Part shown: positions 42,537 through 52,042 of the stretch, piece by piece
Position numbering within the stretch: position 1 is the stretch's first letter
Layout: each line of letters begins with the position of its first letter
Origin: JAHFDS01 sp964593795
GTDB taxonomy: Bacteria > Myxococcota_A > Polyangia > JAHFDS01
Reading direction: 5' to 3'
Length of the DNA: 64,000 nt
NCBI GenBank assembly: GCA_964593795.1
Contig: CAZQJC010000222.1
Location: 1-64,000 of the forward strand
The notes under the pieces: generated by a model
The model's input: the letters and a program-made list of their open reading frames with translations, nothing else
Told to the model about the DNA's origin: nothing
Databases searched by the model: none
Translations under genes and position numbers: made by a program

Positions 42537-42673
42537 GGAGTTACGCTGCACGCGTCTTGCCGTGGTAACGCCTCTGGTGGCATTGTGCAGGCCGCCTCAC
42601 ACCCATATCCGAGCATGAACCCAGATCGCCTGTTCGCTTGGCAGCCGGCGCCGCTTGCGCCACCTTGTCGCCC

Positions 42674-43279
42674 ATGACGCGCCCAGCGCTGCTGCTGCTC
42701 TTCCTCGCCGTCGGGTGCAAGCCGCCCGTCGTCATCGGTGGACCCCAGGCGAAGTGCGAGACCCAGGCCATCGATCTGACGCTGACCGCCTCGGATCGCA
42801 TCAACCCGGACGACGAGGGGCGCCCGCTGCCGACGCAGTTCCGGATCTACCAGCTCAAGTCGCTGTCGAAGCTCGAGACCGTCGAGTTCGAGGACCTCTG
42901 GCGGAAGGCTGCGGAGGTCCTCGGCGAGGACCTCGTCCACACCGACGAGCTCACGCTCTACCCGTCCAAGCAGCAAGTGAAGTCGATCACACGCGACCCC
43001 AAGGCGAACTACCTCGTGGGCGTCGCGATCGTGCGGCGTCCCTCGGGGACGTCGTGGCGCGGCACCTACGTCATCCCCAGGCCCCCCCTCGAGTCGGCGT
43101 GCGCGGACCTCCGCGGCTCGTTCTTCCTCGAGAACTCCAACGTCGAGGTGTGGCCGCGCCTCTTCGACAAGCCCGCCGAGAAGCCCGACGTGGCCGGCAA
43201 GGCCAAGGAGAAGGCGAACGAGCTGGGCGACAAGGCCACCGAGGCCGCCAAGAGCAAGGTCGAGGAGAAGCTCCCGTGA
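42674..43279 (+). CDS. tssJ: T6SS outer-membrane lipoprotein TssJ
   Basis: A 201-aa lipoprotein of the TssJ-L-M membrane complex. The ATG at 42674 gives MTRPALLLLFLAVGC with lipobox AVGC; a longer frame upstream lacks signal features. The beta-sandwich region (IDLTLTASDRINPDDEGRPLPTQFRIYQL, LTLYPSKQQVKSI, NYLVGVAIVRRP, WRGTYVIP) is typical. A charged Lys/Glu/Ala helical tail after residue 170 is an addition to the usual domain. It overlaps tssK by GTGA. Confidence 0.92.
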   Translation: MTRPALLLLFLAVGCKPPVVIGGPQAKCETQAIDLTLTASDRINPDDEGRPLPTQFRIYQLKSLSKLETVEFEDLWRKAAEVLGEDLVHTDELTLYPSKQQVKSITRDPKANYLVGVAIVRRPSGTSWRGTYVIPRPPLESACADLRGSFFLENSNVEVWPRLFDKPAEKPDVAGKAKEKANELGDKATEAAKSKVEEKLP

Positions 43280-44637
43280 TTCGAACGCCACAGCGCGTCG
43301 TCTGGTCCGAGGGGATGCTCATGTCCCCGCAGCACCTCCAGCAGCAGGACGCCTTCCACGAGTCGCACCTCGCGGCGCGCCTCGACGCGGTCTCGCCGTG
43401 GGACTTCGGCGTGGTCGCGATGGCCGTATCCGACAAGGCCCTGGCCGCGGGCCAGCTCGAGCTCGAGTCGTTCGCCGCGGTGCTGCCGAGCGGCCTGCCG
43501 GTCGCGTTCACCGCGGGCCAGCCCGAGGCGCCGGCCGGGCGGCCCATCGCGCCGCACTTCCAGCCGACCCAGGAGACGCTGTCCGTCTACGTCGGCGTAC
43601 CCCGGGAGCGCGAGGGCGTCCCGAACGTCACCGACGGCGATCGTGCCACCCGCGCGCGCTATCAGTCGCTCGTGCGCAGCGTGGTGGACGCGGCGCAGGC
43701 GGCCTCGAGCGTGTCCGTCACCGTGGCGCGGCCCCAGGTGCACCTCCTGTTCGGCGACGAGCCGCGTGAGGACTTCGAGGTTCTGCCGCTCGTCGAGCTC
43801 CAGCGCGACAAGTCGGGGGGCTTTTCGGTCAGGCCGACGTTCATGCCGCCGGTGCTGCGCCTCGGCGTCTCCCCGTGGCTCATGTCGAGCCTGCGCTCGC
43901 TCGTGGCCTCGCTGGTCACCAAGCGCCGCTCGCTCGCCGAGGGCACGCGCCAGCGCGACGCCGCGACGGTCGAGTTCGGCCCGTCCGACATGACGAACTT
44001 CCTGCTCCTGCACTCGATCGACGGCACGTTGCCCCTGCTCAAGCACCTCGCCGAGACGCCCGAGGCCTCGCCGTACCGCGCGTACTGGGCGCTGAGCCAG
44101 CTCGCGGGGCAGCTCTCGAGCTTCGCCGTCGACGGCGATCCGTCGACGCTGCCCGCGTACCAGCACGCGTCTCCCGGCGCGACGTTCGAGCCGCTCTTCG
44201 CGCGCATCAACTCGCTCGTGGCGGCGCGCGTGCGCCAGGACTACGTGTCGCTGCAGCTCGACGGCCGCGACGATGGCCTGCACAGCGCGCGCCTCGGCGA
44301 CGAGGGCCTGGCGGGCTGCGGCACGGTGCTGCTCGCCGCGCGTGTGGACATGCCCGAGCAGCAGGTCTCGGACCACCTGCCGCGCCTGGCCAAGATCGCC
44401 TCGTGGGGCGCCATCGGCGACCTCGTCGCGGCGGCCACGCCGGGCGTGCCGGTCAAGGTCACGACGCGGCCCCCCGCGGAGATCCCCATCCGTGCGGGTG
44501 TCGTCTACTTCACGCTCGCGACCCGCGACGCCTACTGGCGGGGCGTCCTCGACGAGCGGACCGTGGCCGTCTACCTGCCGCCCCCGTTCGAGCCCGGCAA
44601 GACCAAGCTCGAGCTCCTCGGCGTCAAGGAGCGCTAG
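43276..44637 (+). CDS. tssK: T6SS baseplate-membrane connector TssK
   Basis: A 453-aa trimeric adaptor linking the baseplate to the TssJLM complex. GTG start in the GTGA overlap with tssJ. The N-terminus VVWSEGMLMSPQHLQQQDAFHE is the TssK hallmark, followed by PWDFGVVAMAVSDKALAAGQLEL, a receptor-binding-protein-like shoulder, and the C-terminal VYFTLATRDAYWRGV head. Normal length. The next rightward T6SS gene, tssL, lies beyond an antisense thioesterase gene. Confidence 0.94.
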   Translation: MIRTPQRVVWSEGMLMSPQHLQQQDAFHESHLAARLDAVSPWDFGVVAMAVSDKALAAGQLELESFAAVLPSGLPVAFTAGQPEAPAGRPIAPHFQPTQETLSVYVGVPREREGVPNVTDGDRATRARYQSLVRSVVDAAQAASSVSVTVARPQVHLLFGDEPREDFEVLPLVELQRDKSGGFSVRPTFMPPVLRLGVSPWLMSSLRSLVASLVTKRRSLAEGTRQRDAATVEFGPSDMTNFLLLHSIDGTLPLLKHLAETPEASPYRAYWALSQLAGQLSSFAVDGDPSTLPAYQHASPGATFEPLFARINSLVAARVRQDYVSLQLDGRDDGLHSARLGDEGLAGCGTVLLAARVDMPEQQVSDHLPRLAKIASWGAIGDLVAAATPGVPVKVTTRPPAEIPIRAGVVYFTLATRDAYWRGVLDERTVAVYLPPPFEPGKTKLELLGVKER

Positions 44638-44641
44638 CCCT

Positions 44642-45061
44642 TCAGAGCGCGCCCTGCGCGCGCGCGACCGGGATGTCCACCACGGCCAGCGTCACCGTGG
44701 CCTTGGCGACGAGCTTCTCCTCCGCGTAGACGCTCGACTCCACGACCGTCACGGTGCGCCCCGCGCGGAGCACCTCGGCGACGCAGCGCAGGAGCTGGCC
44801 CGTCGCCGGCCGCAGCATGTTGATCTTGAGCTCGATCGACAGCACGGTCTTGCCCGCCGGCGTCAGCGTGGCCGCCGCAGCACCCGCCGTGTGATCGGCG
44901 AGCGCCGTCTGCACGCCCGCGTGCACGAAGCCGTCTTGCTGCAGGAGCTCGGGCCGCACGCGCAGCGTCGCCTCCACGCGTCCCGGCGCCGTGCTCGCGG
45001 CGTCCACTCCCAGCCAGCGCATGAACGGCGCGCGCGCGAAGACCTCGGTCCAGTCGGCCAT
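44642..45061 (-). CDS. PaaI-type thioesterase, antisense in T6SS
   Basis: A 139-aa hotdog-fold protein with the PaaI/YdiI active region GFVHAGVQTALADHTAGAAAATL and the helix-strand pattern expected of acyl-CoA thioesterases. It lies between tssK and tssL on the opposite strand, 4 nt after the tssK stop, so it converges on tssK and diverges from tssL over 60 bp. This suggests a recent local insertion or an unrelated passenger. A role in secretion is not indicated. Confidence 0.85.
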   Translation of the reverse strand: MADWTEVFARAPFMRWLGVDAASTAPGRVEATLRVRPELLQQDGFVHAGVQTALADHTAGAAAATLTPAGKTVLSIELKINMLRPATGQLLRCVAEVLRAGRTVTVVESSVYAEEKLVAKATVTLAVVDIPVARAQGAL

Positions 45062-45121
45062 GGGCGAATCCTGCCACGATACCTCGGGGTTTCGCGGTAG
45101 ATTGCGCGCCACGGCGAGCGC

Positions 45122-45802
45122 ATGGACCGCGTCCACGAGGTCACCAGAGAAGCTTTTTCGGTGCTGAACCAGCTCCGCCAGCTCGATCCCGAGCTGCGGC
45201 CGAACCCCGAGCACCTGCACCGTCGCATGTGCGGTCTCATCGACGGCCTCAAGCGCCGCGCCACCGAGGCGGGCTTTTCCGCAGTGGACGCCGACGAGAT
45301 GTCCTACGCGATCGTCGCGCTCGCCGACGAGATCGCGCTCGAGCAGCCCGGGCCGCTGCGCGACTACTGGATGTCGCGCTCGCTCCAGCTCGTGTACTTC
45401 CGCGAGAACGTGGCGGGCGAGGGCTTCTTCGCACGCCTCGCCAAGCTCCAGGGGGATCCGCGCCGCGCCGAGGTCGTCCGCGTGTACCTGCTCTGCTTGC
45501 TGTTCGGGTTCCGCGGCAAGTACCGCGTGCGCGGCGGCGAGGTGGAGCTCCTCGAGATCACCGAGAGCCTGACGCAGATCCTCATCCGGCAGGGCGGCCC
45601 GGTCGCCGAGGTGCTCGCGCCGCACGGGGATCGCCCCGAGGAGGCGCGCAAGGGCAAGCGCAAGTCGCTGCCGCTCGTGGCGGTGGCGTGCGGGATCCTC
45701 GCGGTCGCGGTCGGCGCCTACATCGTGATGAAGAGCTGGATCAACTCCGACGGCACGGCGGTGCTCGATCGCATCACCGAGCTCAACAAGGCGCGGGAGT
45801 AG
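45122..45802 (+). CDS. tssL: T6SS inner-membrane protein TssL (DotU)
   Basis: A 226-aa inner-membrane component of TssJLM. The cytoplasmic DotU domain (ADEMSYAIVALADEIAL, YFRENVAGEGFFARLAKLQ, VYLLCLLFGFRGKYR) is followed by a single C-terminal transmembrane helix (LPLVAVACGILAVAVGAYIVM). There is no peptidoglycan-binding OmpA extension, so anchoring must be provided elsewhere. It stops 4 nt before the GTG of tssM. Confidence 0.93.
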   Translation: MDRVHEVTREAFSVLNQLRQLDPELRPNPEHLHRRMCGLIDGLKRRATEAGFSAVDADEMSYAIVALADEIALEQPGPLRDYWMSRSLQLVYFRENVAGEGFFARLAKLQGDPRRAEVVRVYLLCLLFGFRGKYRVRGGEVELLEITESLTQILIRQGGPVAEVLAPHGDRPEEARKGKRKSLPLVAVACGILAVAVGAYIVMKSWINSDGTAVLDRITELNKARE

Positions 45803-45806
45803 GCCG

Positions 45807-48800
45807 GTGCTGCGCTACATCTTGCTCGCGCTGTTCCTGCTGCTCCTCTGGGCCGCGATCATCCTGTTCCGCCTGCCCGAGTGGATCGGCATCGTCGTCA
45901 CGGCGGTGGTGGTGCTCGGCGTCCTCGGCCTTTATCTCTGGCGCCGTCGCGCCGCCAAGCGCGCGGCACGCGAGCTCGAGAAGTCCCTCGTGGCGCAGGC
46001 CGAGGAGCACGCGCGCAGCGTGCGCCCGGACATGCAGGACGAGATCCGCGCGCTCCAGGGCGAGTTCGGCAAGGCCATCGCCTCGCTCAAGGGCTCGAAG
46101 CTCGCCAAGAGCGGCACCGACGCGCTCTCCGCGCTGCCCTGGTACGTGATCATCGGCCCGCCCGGCGCCGGCAAGAGCACGGCGCTGCGCAACTCGGGCC
46201 TCCACTTCCCGTTCCTCTCGCAGAAGGGAGGCGGCGTCAAGGGCATCGGCGGCACCCGCAACTGCGAGTGGTGGCTCACCAACGAGGCGGTCATCCTCGA
46301 CACCGCGGGCCGCTACACCACGGAGGAGGACGATCGCGAGGAGTGGTTCGCGTTCCTCGACCTGCTCAAGAAGCACCGGCCACGGCAACCCGCCAACGGC
46401 ATCCTCGTCGCGATCAGCGTCGACGAGCTCGGCGGCGCGGGCGAGGAGGAGGTCGTCTCGATCGCGCAGCGCGTCCGCGAGCGCATCGACGAGGTCGCCG
46501 AGCGCCTCAAGATGGTGGTGCCCATCTACGTGCTCTTCACGAAGTGCGACCTCGTGCCGGGCTTCGTCGAGTCCTTCGCGGACCTGCGCAAGCAGGAGCG
46601 CGGGCAGATCTGGGGCACCACGCTGCGCCTGCACGGCGAGCGGCGCCCGCCGCGCGAGCTGTTCGAGGAGGGCTTCGACGAGCTCGTCGGCATCGTCGAG
46701 AAGCGCGCGCTCGGCCGCCTCGGCGCGGAGCGCAACCTCGGCGCCCGCCAGCGCATCTTCGAGTTCCCGCAGCAGATGCTGGCCCTGCGCCAGAACCTCG
46801 CGGAGTTCGTGGCGACGCTGCTCGAGGAGAACGTCTACCAGGAGACGCCGATCCTCCGCGGCGTGTACTTCACGAGCGGCACGCAGGAGGGCCGGCCGAT
46901 CGACCGGGTCGTCAACGCCATGGCGCAGGCCTTCGGCATCCACCCGTCGATGCCCGAGCAGGAGCCGGTCGTGGAGGCCAAGAGCTACTTCCTGCGCGAC
47001 GTCTTCGGCAAGGTCATCTTCCCCGACCAGAAGGTCGCCGCGCGCACGGCCGACGAGCAGCGCCGCCAGGCGTTCGTCCGCTACGGCACCGCGGCCGCGG
47101 TGATCGCGCTCGCGGGCCTCGTCACGTCCCTGTCGGGCTACGGCTACCAGCGCAACCGCGAGCTCGTGGCGGGGGCGCGCTCGATCGTCGACTCGGTCGG
47201 CGCGCAGACGGCCGGGCCGATCACTCCGCAGAAGCTGGACGAGCTGCGCGCGCTCGTCGAGAAGCTCAAGAAGTACGAGGACGATGGGCCGCCGCTGCTC
47301 ATGCGGCTCGGCATGTACCAGGGCGCGCGCCTCTACCCGCCGGTGCGGGACTTCTACACGGGCACGCTGCGCACGGGCGTCGTCAAGTCGCTCCTGCAGC
47401 GCGATGTCGGCGAGCTGCGCGCGTTCTCGCGGCGCGTCAACGACGTGGGGGAGCAGCCGACCACCGACGAGCACAACCGCTTCCGTGACGCGCTCAAGCT
47501 GCACCTGCTCCTGACCTCGCCCAAGGAGCCGACGGAGCCGGCGCTCGACGCCGAGCGTCAGGCCTTCGTCGTCGAGCAGCTCGTCGAGCGGTGGAAGCGC
47601 CTGCTCGGCACGCCCGGCCTCGACGGCGCCGCGCTCGCGACGAAGATGAAGGTCTACGTCGAGCTGGTCGCCGCCGACCCGAAGCTGCTCTTCCCGCGCA
47701 ACCCGCCCGTGGTGCAGTCGACGCGCGTGGCGCTGCGCAAGCAGCCGGTCACGAACATCCTGCTCGAGCAGATGATCGGGGAGGTCGCGCAGGAGGACCT
47801 CGACCTCGATCTCTCGAAGATCCTCGGCAACGCGGTGCCCCAGGTGCAGAGCGACAAGCGCATCCGCGGGGCCTTCACGCGCCGCGGCTGGGAGGGGCAC
47901 GTCCGAAAGCGCCTCTCGGGGCCGCTGCAGCTCGACGAGGGCTGGGTGGTGGATCCGCAGGGCGGCGCCGACGCCGAGGAGAAGCGCGCCGCCGAGGCGC
48001 GCGTCGCGCTGCGCGGCGCGTACTTCGGCGCGTACATCCAGGAGTGGAAGGCGCTCATCGACTCGCTCCGCGTGAGCACGCCTGCCTCGAACGGGGAGGC
48101 GCTCGTGCTCCTGCAGGACCTGACGCGCGGGCAGCCGGTGCCGTACGTGCGCCTGATGCAAGCGATCGGCTGGAACGTGCGCCTCGACGAGGACAAGAGC
48201 GCCCTCGACAAGGCGGCCGCCGAGGCGCAGAAGGGCGCGCTCGACAAGCTCCGCGACAAGATCGGCACGAGCCCGGTCGGCAAGCAGGTCATGGGCGACG
48301 TGAACCGCCGCCTGACGGGCGAGCGCGTGCTGACCGCGCGCGACGTCGACCTCGCGTTCAGGCGGTTCTACCAGTTCGGCTACTCGCCGCAGGCCGCCGC
48401 CGAGGGGGCAGGGGGTGCAGGAGCGCCGCCGCCCGCCGCGCAGACCCTGCCCATCGACGTCTACCAGGAGCAGCTCGCGCTCGTGCGCGACGCGCTTCAG
48501 ACGTTCACCGAGACCAAGGACGCCGCTCCGCTCGAGGCCAAGCTCGAGCAGGCGCGCACGCGGGTCAAGGCCATCGTCGAGAGCCAGGAGGTCGGCACGC
48601 GCGATCGCTTCGCCGCGCTGCTCTTGCCGCCGATCATGGCGGCGACGAAGACGTCGACCACCGCGATCGTCGGCGAGAAGGGCCGCAAGTGGTGCTCGGA
48701 CGTGGTGGTCGCCTTCGAGCGCAAGCTGGCGACGAAGTACCCGTTCGCGCCGCGGGGCCACGACGCGTCGCTCGCCGACGTGGCCGAGTACTTCAAGCCC

Positions 48801-49427
48801 GGCAAGGGCACCGTCTGGTCCTTCTACGCGGCGGAGCTGTCCTCGAAGATCATCAAGAACGGCGACAGGTTCCAGTTCGCGCCGAGCGTGACGGGGTTCA
48901 AGGACAGCGTGCGCGTGTTCCTCGAGCGCGCGCAGGACGTCACGACGGCGCTGTTCCCCGGCGGCTCCGGGGAGATCTGGATGGACTTCGACGTCCGCAT
49001 CCGGGCGACCCCGCGCGTGGCGTCGGTGCGCCTCGAGATCGACGGCGTCGCGTACGAGTATCACAACGGTCCCGAGGAGTGGCGCTCGTTCCGGTGGCCG
49101 GGCGAGAAGGGCAAGCGCAACGCCCAGATCCGCGTCAAGGGCGCGGGTGGCGTCAACGAGACCATCGAGCAGGGCGGCGAGTGGGGCCTGCTCCGCCTCG
49201 TCGAGGCGGGCACGGTCAAGCAGACCGGCGCGCGCGAGTTCACCGTGGCGTGGGCGCTCCAGGACCAGGGGATCGAGATCAAGATGGACTTCCGCCCCGC
49301 GCGGAGCGAGTCGCCGTTCTACGGCGTGCCCGGCCGCCCGAAGAAGCTGCTCGGGCTCTTCCGCGATCCCGGCCTGAAGGTGCCCCGCGACATCGGCGGC
49401 GGCCACGGTGTGTGTGACCTGAAATGA
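45807..49427 (+). CDS. tssM: T6SS inner-membrane protein TssM (IcmF)
   Basis: A 1206-aa IcmF-family core of the membrane complex, GTG start. Two N-terminal transmembrane helices (about 1-20 and 28-46) precede a cytoplasmic GTPase-like domain with Walker A GPPGAGKST (117-125) and DTAGRY. A third helix lies near residue 428 (AAAVIALAGLVTSLSGY), followed by a large periplasmic domain ending in the IcmF beta-sandwich that contacts TssJ. The Walker A is intact, unlike in some IcmF proteins. Confidence 0.95.
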   Translation: MLRYILLALFLLLLWAAIILFRLPEWIGIVVTAVVVLGVLGLYLWRRRAAKRAARELEKSLVAQAEEHARSVRPDMQDEIRALQGEFGKAIASLKGSKLAKSGTDALSALPWYVIIGPPGAGKSTALRNSGLHFPFLSQKGGGVKGIGGTRNCEWWLTNEAVILDTAGRYTTEEDDREEWFAFLDLLKKHRPRQPANGILVAISVDELGGAGEEEVVSIAQRVRERIDEVAERLKMVVPIYVLFTKCDLVPGFVESFADLRKQERGQIWGTTLRLHGERRPPRELFEEGFDELVGIVEKRALGRLGAERNLGARQRIFEFPQQMLALRQNLAEFVATLLEENVYQETPILRGVYFTSGTQEGRPIDRVVNAMAQAFGIHPSMPEQEPVVEAKSYFLRDVFGKVIFPDQKVAARTADEQRRQAFVRYGTAAAVIALAGLVTSLSGYGYQRNRELVAGARSIVDSVGAQTAGPITPQKLDELRALVEKLKKYEDDGPPLLMRLGMYQGARLYPPVRDFYTGTLRTGVVKSLLQRDVGELRAFSRRVNDVGEQPTTDEHNRFRDALKLHLLLTSPKEPTEPALDAERQAFVVEQLVERWKRLLGTPGLDGAALATKMKVYVELVAADPKLLFPRNPPVVQSTRVALRKQPVTNILLEQMIGEVAQEDLDLDLSKILGNAVPQVQSDKRIRGAFTRRGWEGHVRKRLSGPLQLDEGWVVDPQGGADAEEKRAAEARVALRGAYFGAYIQEWKALIDSLRVSTPASNGEALVLLQDLTRGQPVPYVRLMQAIGWNVRLDEDKSALDKAAAEAQKGALDKLRDKIGTSPVGKQVMGDVNRRLTGERVLTARDVDLAFRRFYQFGYSPQAAAEGAGGAGAPPPAAQTLPIDVYQEQLALVRDALQTFTETKDAAPLEAKLEQARTRVKAIVESQEVGTRDRFAALLLPPIMAATKTSTTAIVGEKGRKWCSDVVVAFERKLATKYPFAPRGHDASLADVAEYFKPGKGTVWSFYAAELSSKIIKNGDRFQFAPSVTGFKDSVRVFLERAQDVTTALFPGGSGEIWMDFDVRIRATPRVASVRLEIDGVAYEYHNGPEEWRSFRWPGEKGKRNAQIRVKGAGGVNETIEQGGEWGLLRLVEAGTVKQTGAREFTVAWALQDQGIEIKMDFRPARSESPFYGVPGRPKKLLGLFRDPGLKVPRDIGGGHGVCDLK

Positions 49428-49522
49428 CGGGCTGCGGGCTACGGGCTACGGGCTACGGCCGGAACGGACTCGCGCCGGGATCCGGCCGAAGCCCGAGGCC
49501 CGAAGCCTGAGGCCCGAGGCCG
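49428..49522. repeat. Two heptanucleotide arrays before tagF
   Basis: Starting one base after the tssM stop, four copies of cgggcta-type heptamers (49428-49455) are followed, after a 32-nt spacer, by five heptamers of the gaagccc/gaggccc/gaagcct type (49488-49522). The second array is the reverse complement of the ggcttca heptamer seen at 3691-3718. Together they fill most of the 113-bp gap. Confidence 0.7.
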
Positions 49523-49540
49523 CGAGGCCGAGAGGGACGA

Positions 49541-50458
49541 ATGGGTTCGATACCTCCTGGAGCGGTGGGGATCTTCGGCAAGGTGCCCGCGCAGGGCGAC
49601 TACCTGCGGGCGGGAGCGCTCGGGTCGGCCGCGCGCGCGCTCGACGGCTGGTTCGCGCAAGGGCTGGACGCGCTCAAGCGAGGAGGAGGCAAGCTGCTCT
49701 CCGCACGCTTCCTGTTCCGCTGCGCCGAGTCGAAGGACGTGCTGGTCGGGGCGTTCGTGCCGAGCCGCGACGCGGTCGGTCGAGAGTTCCCTCTGACGGT
49801 CGTCGCCACGTTCGGCGCCGGCGAGCTCGTGCCCGGGTTCGCGGCGCTGCCGGTGGGATTCGATGGATTCTTCGAGGGTGCGGAGGCGCTCCTGGCGGGG
49901 GCGCCGTCGAAGAAGGCGCTCGAGCTGACCGACGCGCTCCGGGGCGTCGCCCTGCCGGCCGCCACCGAGCTCGGCCTGTCCATGGCCGGCCTGCGCGCGC
50001 GCTTCGGCGCGCTATCGGCCACCGCGCTCCTCGACGAGGGCGGCCTCGTGGGGGACGTGCGCGCCTACGCGCTGGCGACCTTCGCGGCCGCCTGCCAGAG
50101 CGCGCGCGGCACTGCCGCCGGCAAGGCCGCCGTCGTGCTCGACTGCCCCGCGCGATCGCCCGAGATGGTCTGCGCGTGGCTCGACCTCGCGCGCCGCCTC
50201 GGCGGCTTCTCCGATGCGCCGCCGAGCGCGTTCTGGACCTCCGACCGCCTGCTCCTGGGCCTCGGCGTCGCCTCGAGCGCGATCGTGGCGTCGCTGGCGC
50301 GCCCCGACGCACCACCGCAGCAGATCTGGCCCCTGCACACGAAGAGCGCGGACGCGGCCGCGCGCGCCAGGCAGTCGCTCTCGCCCACCCTCCGTCGAGT
50401 GCTCGACGATCCTGGCGCCACTGTGGACGCGGTGCTCGTCGCCGCCGGTGGCGCGTGA
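49541..50458 (+). CDS. tagF: T6SS accessory protein TagF
   Basis: A 305-aa TagF-type protein. The N-terminus GIFGKVPAQGDYLRAG is the family signature (G-x-x-GKxPxxGDF); the core contains FVPSRDAVGREFPLTV. In Pseudomonas TagF acts as a posttranslational repressor of T6SS firing in the threonine-phosphorylation pathway or independent of it. It is a stand-alone protein here, without the PppA phosphatase fusion seen in some species. It overlaps tssA by GTGA. Confidence 0.9.
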   Translation: MGSIPPGAVGIFGKVPAQGDYLRAGALGSAARALDGWFAQGLDALKRGGGKLLSARFLFRCAESKDVLVGAFVPSRDAVGREFPLTVVATFGAGELVPGFAALPVGFDGFFEGAEALLAGAPSKKALELTDALRGVALPAATELGLSMAGLRARFGALSATALLDEGGLVGDVRAYALATFAAACQSARGTAAGKAAVVLDCPARSPEMVCAWLDLARRLGGFSDAPPSAFWTSDRLLLGLGVASSAIVASLARPDAPPQQIWPLHTKSADAAARARQSLSPTLRRVLDDPGATVDAVLVAAGGA

Positions 50459-52023
50459 GCGCGATCGACGCGGCCAAGGAGCACACGGCGCGGTGGCTCG
50501 AGGCCGTCCCGGGCGCCGCCGCCGCCGGTGCGTCCGCGACCTTCGACCCGCGCTACGAGGCCGTGCGGGCCGAGGCCGCCAAGCTCGACGCACCCACGGC
50601 GCAGACGGTCGACTGGGCCGCGATCCTCGACAAGGGCGGCGATCTCCTCGCCACCACGTCGAAGGACCTCGTCATCGCCGCCTACATGGCGCACGCCCTG
50701 CACCAGACCAAGGGCCTGTCGGGCCTGCTAGACGGGATCGTGCTCGTCACCGAGCTCGTGGATCGCTACTGGGAGGGGCTCTTCCCCGAGCTCAAACGCA
50801 TGCGCGGCCGCGTCAACGCCATCACGTGGCTGGTGGAGCGATCGGTGCTGCCGCTCGACACGTATCAGGTTGGCGCCGCGGATCGCGAACCGGTGATGGC
50901 GCTCGACGCCGCGGTGGCGCGCTTCGCGGAGGTCATCCGCGCCAGGTTCGCCGAGAACGCGCCCGCCGTCGGGCCGCTGCGCGAGCGCATGGAGCGCTTC
51001 AAGCTCTCGCTGCCCCCGGAGGCGCCGCCGCCGCCGCCACCACCGCCGCCCCCCGATCCCAACGCGCCGCCGCCGCCCCCCGCGCCCGTGGCCGCGCCCG
51101 CACCTGCCGCCGCCGTGGCCGACCTCGCGGACGCCGCGCAGGGCGTGCAGTTCCTCCGTGACACCGGCGCTGCGCTCATGAAGGCGGCCAACACCCTCCG
51201 CGCCGCCGACGTCTCCGATCCGCTCGGCTATCGCATCCTGCGCGTGGGCCTGTGGCTGCACATGCAGGAGCCGCCGCCTGCCGGGCAGGGCACGAAGACG
51301 AGCGTCCCCGCGCCGCCGGCACCGATGCTGGCCAAGCTGGACACCATCGCCGGCAACCAGAAGTGGGCCGCGCTCATCGAGGAGTCCGAGTCCGCGCTCG
51401 TGCAGGCGCGCTTCGCATTCACGCTCCACCGCCACACCTACCGGGCCCTGGGGGGCCTCGGTCACGCCGCCGCCAAGGCCGCGCTGGCGGGTGAGCTGGC
51501 CTCGCTTCTCCAGCGCATGCCGACCGTCCTCGAGCGGCAGTTCGCGGACGGCTCCCCCTTCTGCGACGGGGCCACGCGTGCGTGGATCGAGGAGGAGGTC
51601 CTGCCCAAGGCGCCGAGCTCCGGCCCGCGCCCGGCCGGCGAGGGCGCCGATGTCCTCGCCGAGGCCCGAAAGCTCCTGGCGGGCGGGCAGATCGACGAGG
51701 CCGTGGCGCTCCTCTCCGAGCGCGTCCGGTCGAGCTCCGGCGCGACGCGCTTCCGGGCTCGCCTGGCCCTCGCGAGCACGCTGGCCGACGGCGGGAAGCT
51801 CCCGGTCGCACAGGCCCTCTTCGAGGCACTCGACACGGAGGTCCTGGCCCGGGGCCTCGAGGAATGGGACCCGGCGCTGGCAGCCGAGCACCTCTCGGGG
51901 TTCTACAGCTGCCTGCGCGCGATCGCCAACACCAAGGGTGCAAAGACCCTGCCGAACGAAGCGCTCCTGGTGTACGGTCGCCTCTGTCGAGCGGATCCCA
52001 CCGCGGCGCTCCGTGTGGGATGA
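50455..52023 (+). CDS. tssA: T6SS assembly protein TssA
   Basis: A 522-aa TssA, GTG start in a GTGA overlap with tagF. The ImpA N-terminal domain is at about 70-180 (KGLSGLLDGIVLVTELVDRYWEGLFPE, RVNAITWLVER). A strikingly Pro-rich linker (about 185-220, with runs of up to ten prolines) separates it from a VasJ-like C-terminal half (LRAADVSDPLGYRILRVGLWL, FTLHRHTYRALGGLG, then TPR-like helices). TssA primes tube and sheath assembly at the baseplate. Confidence 0.91.
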   Translation: MSAIDAAKEHTARWLEAVPGAAAAGASATFDPRYEAVRAEAAKLDAPTAQTVDWAAILDKGGDLLATTSKDLVIAAYMAHALHQTKGLSGLLDGIVLVTELVDRYWEGLFPELKRMRGRVNAITWLVERSVLPLDTYQVGAADREPVMALDAAVARFAEVIRARFAENAPAVGPLRERMERFKLSLPPEAPPPPPPPPPPDPNAPPPPPAPVAAPAPAAAVADLADAAQGVQFLRDTGAALMKAANTLRAADVSDPLGYRILRVGLWLHMQEPPPAGQGTKTSVPAPPAPMLAKLDTIAGNQKWAALIEESESALVQARFAFTLHRHTYRALGGLGHAAAKAALAGELASLLQRMPTVLERQFADGSPFCDGATRAWIEEEVLPKAPSSGPRPAGEGADVLAEARKLLAGGQIDEAVALLSERVRSSSGATRFRARLALASTLADGGKLPVAQALFEALDTEVLARGLEEWDPALAAEHLSGFYSCLRAIANTKGAKTLPNEALLVYGRLCRADPTAALRVG

Positions 52024-52042
52024 CGTCGGCAGCGGAATAGGC

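Noticed and set aside
42424..42673. Sigma-54 (-24/-12) promoter for the T6SS genes
   Set aside because: GG and GC elements occur (for example near 42578 and, on the minus strand, near 42515), but none has the required spacing.
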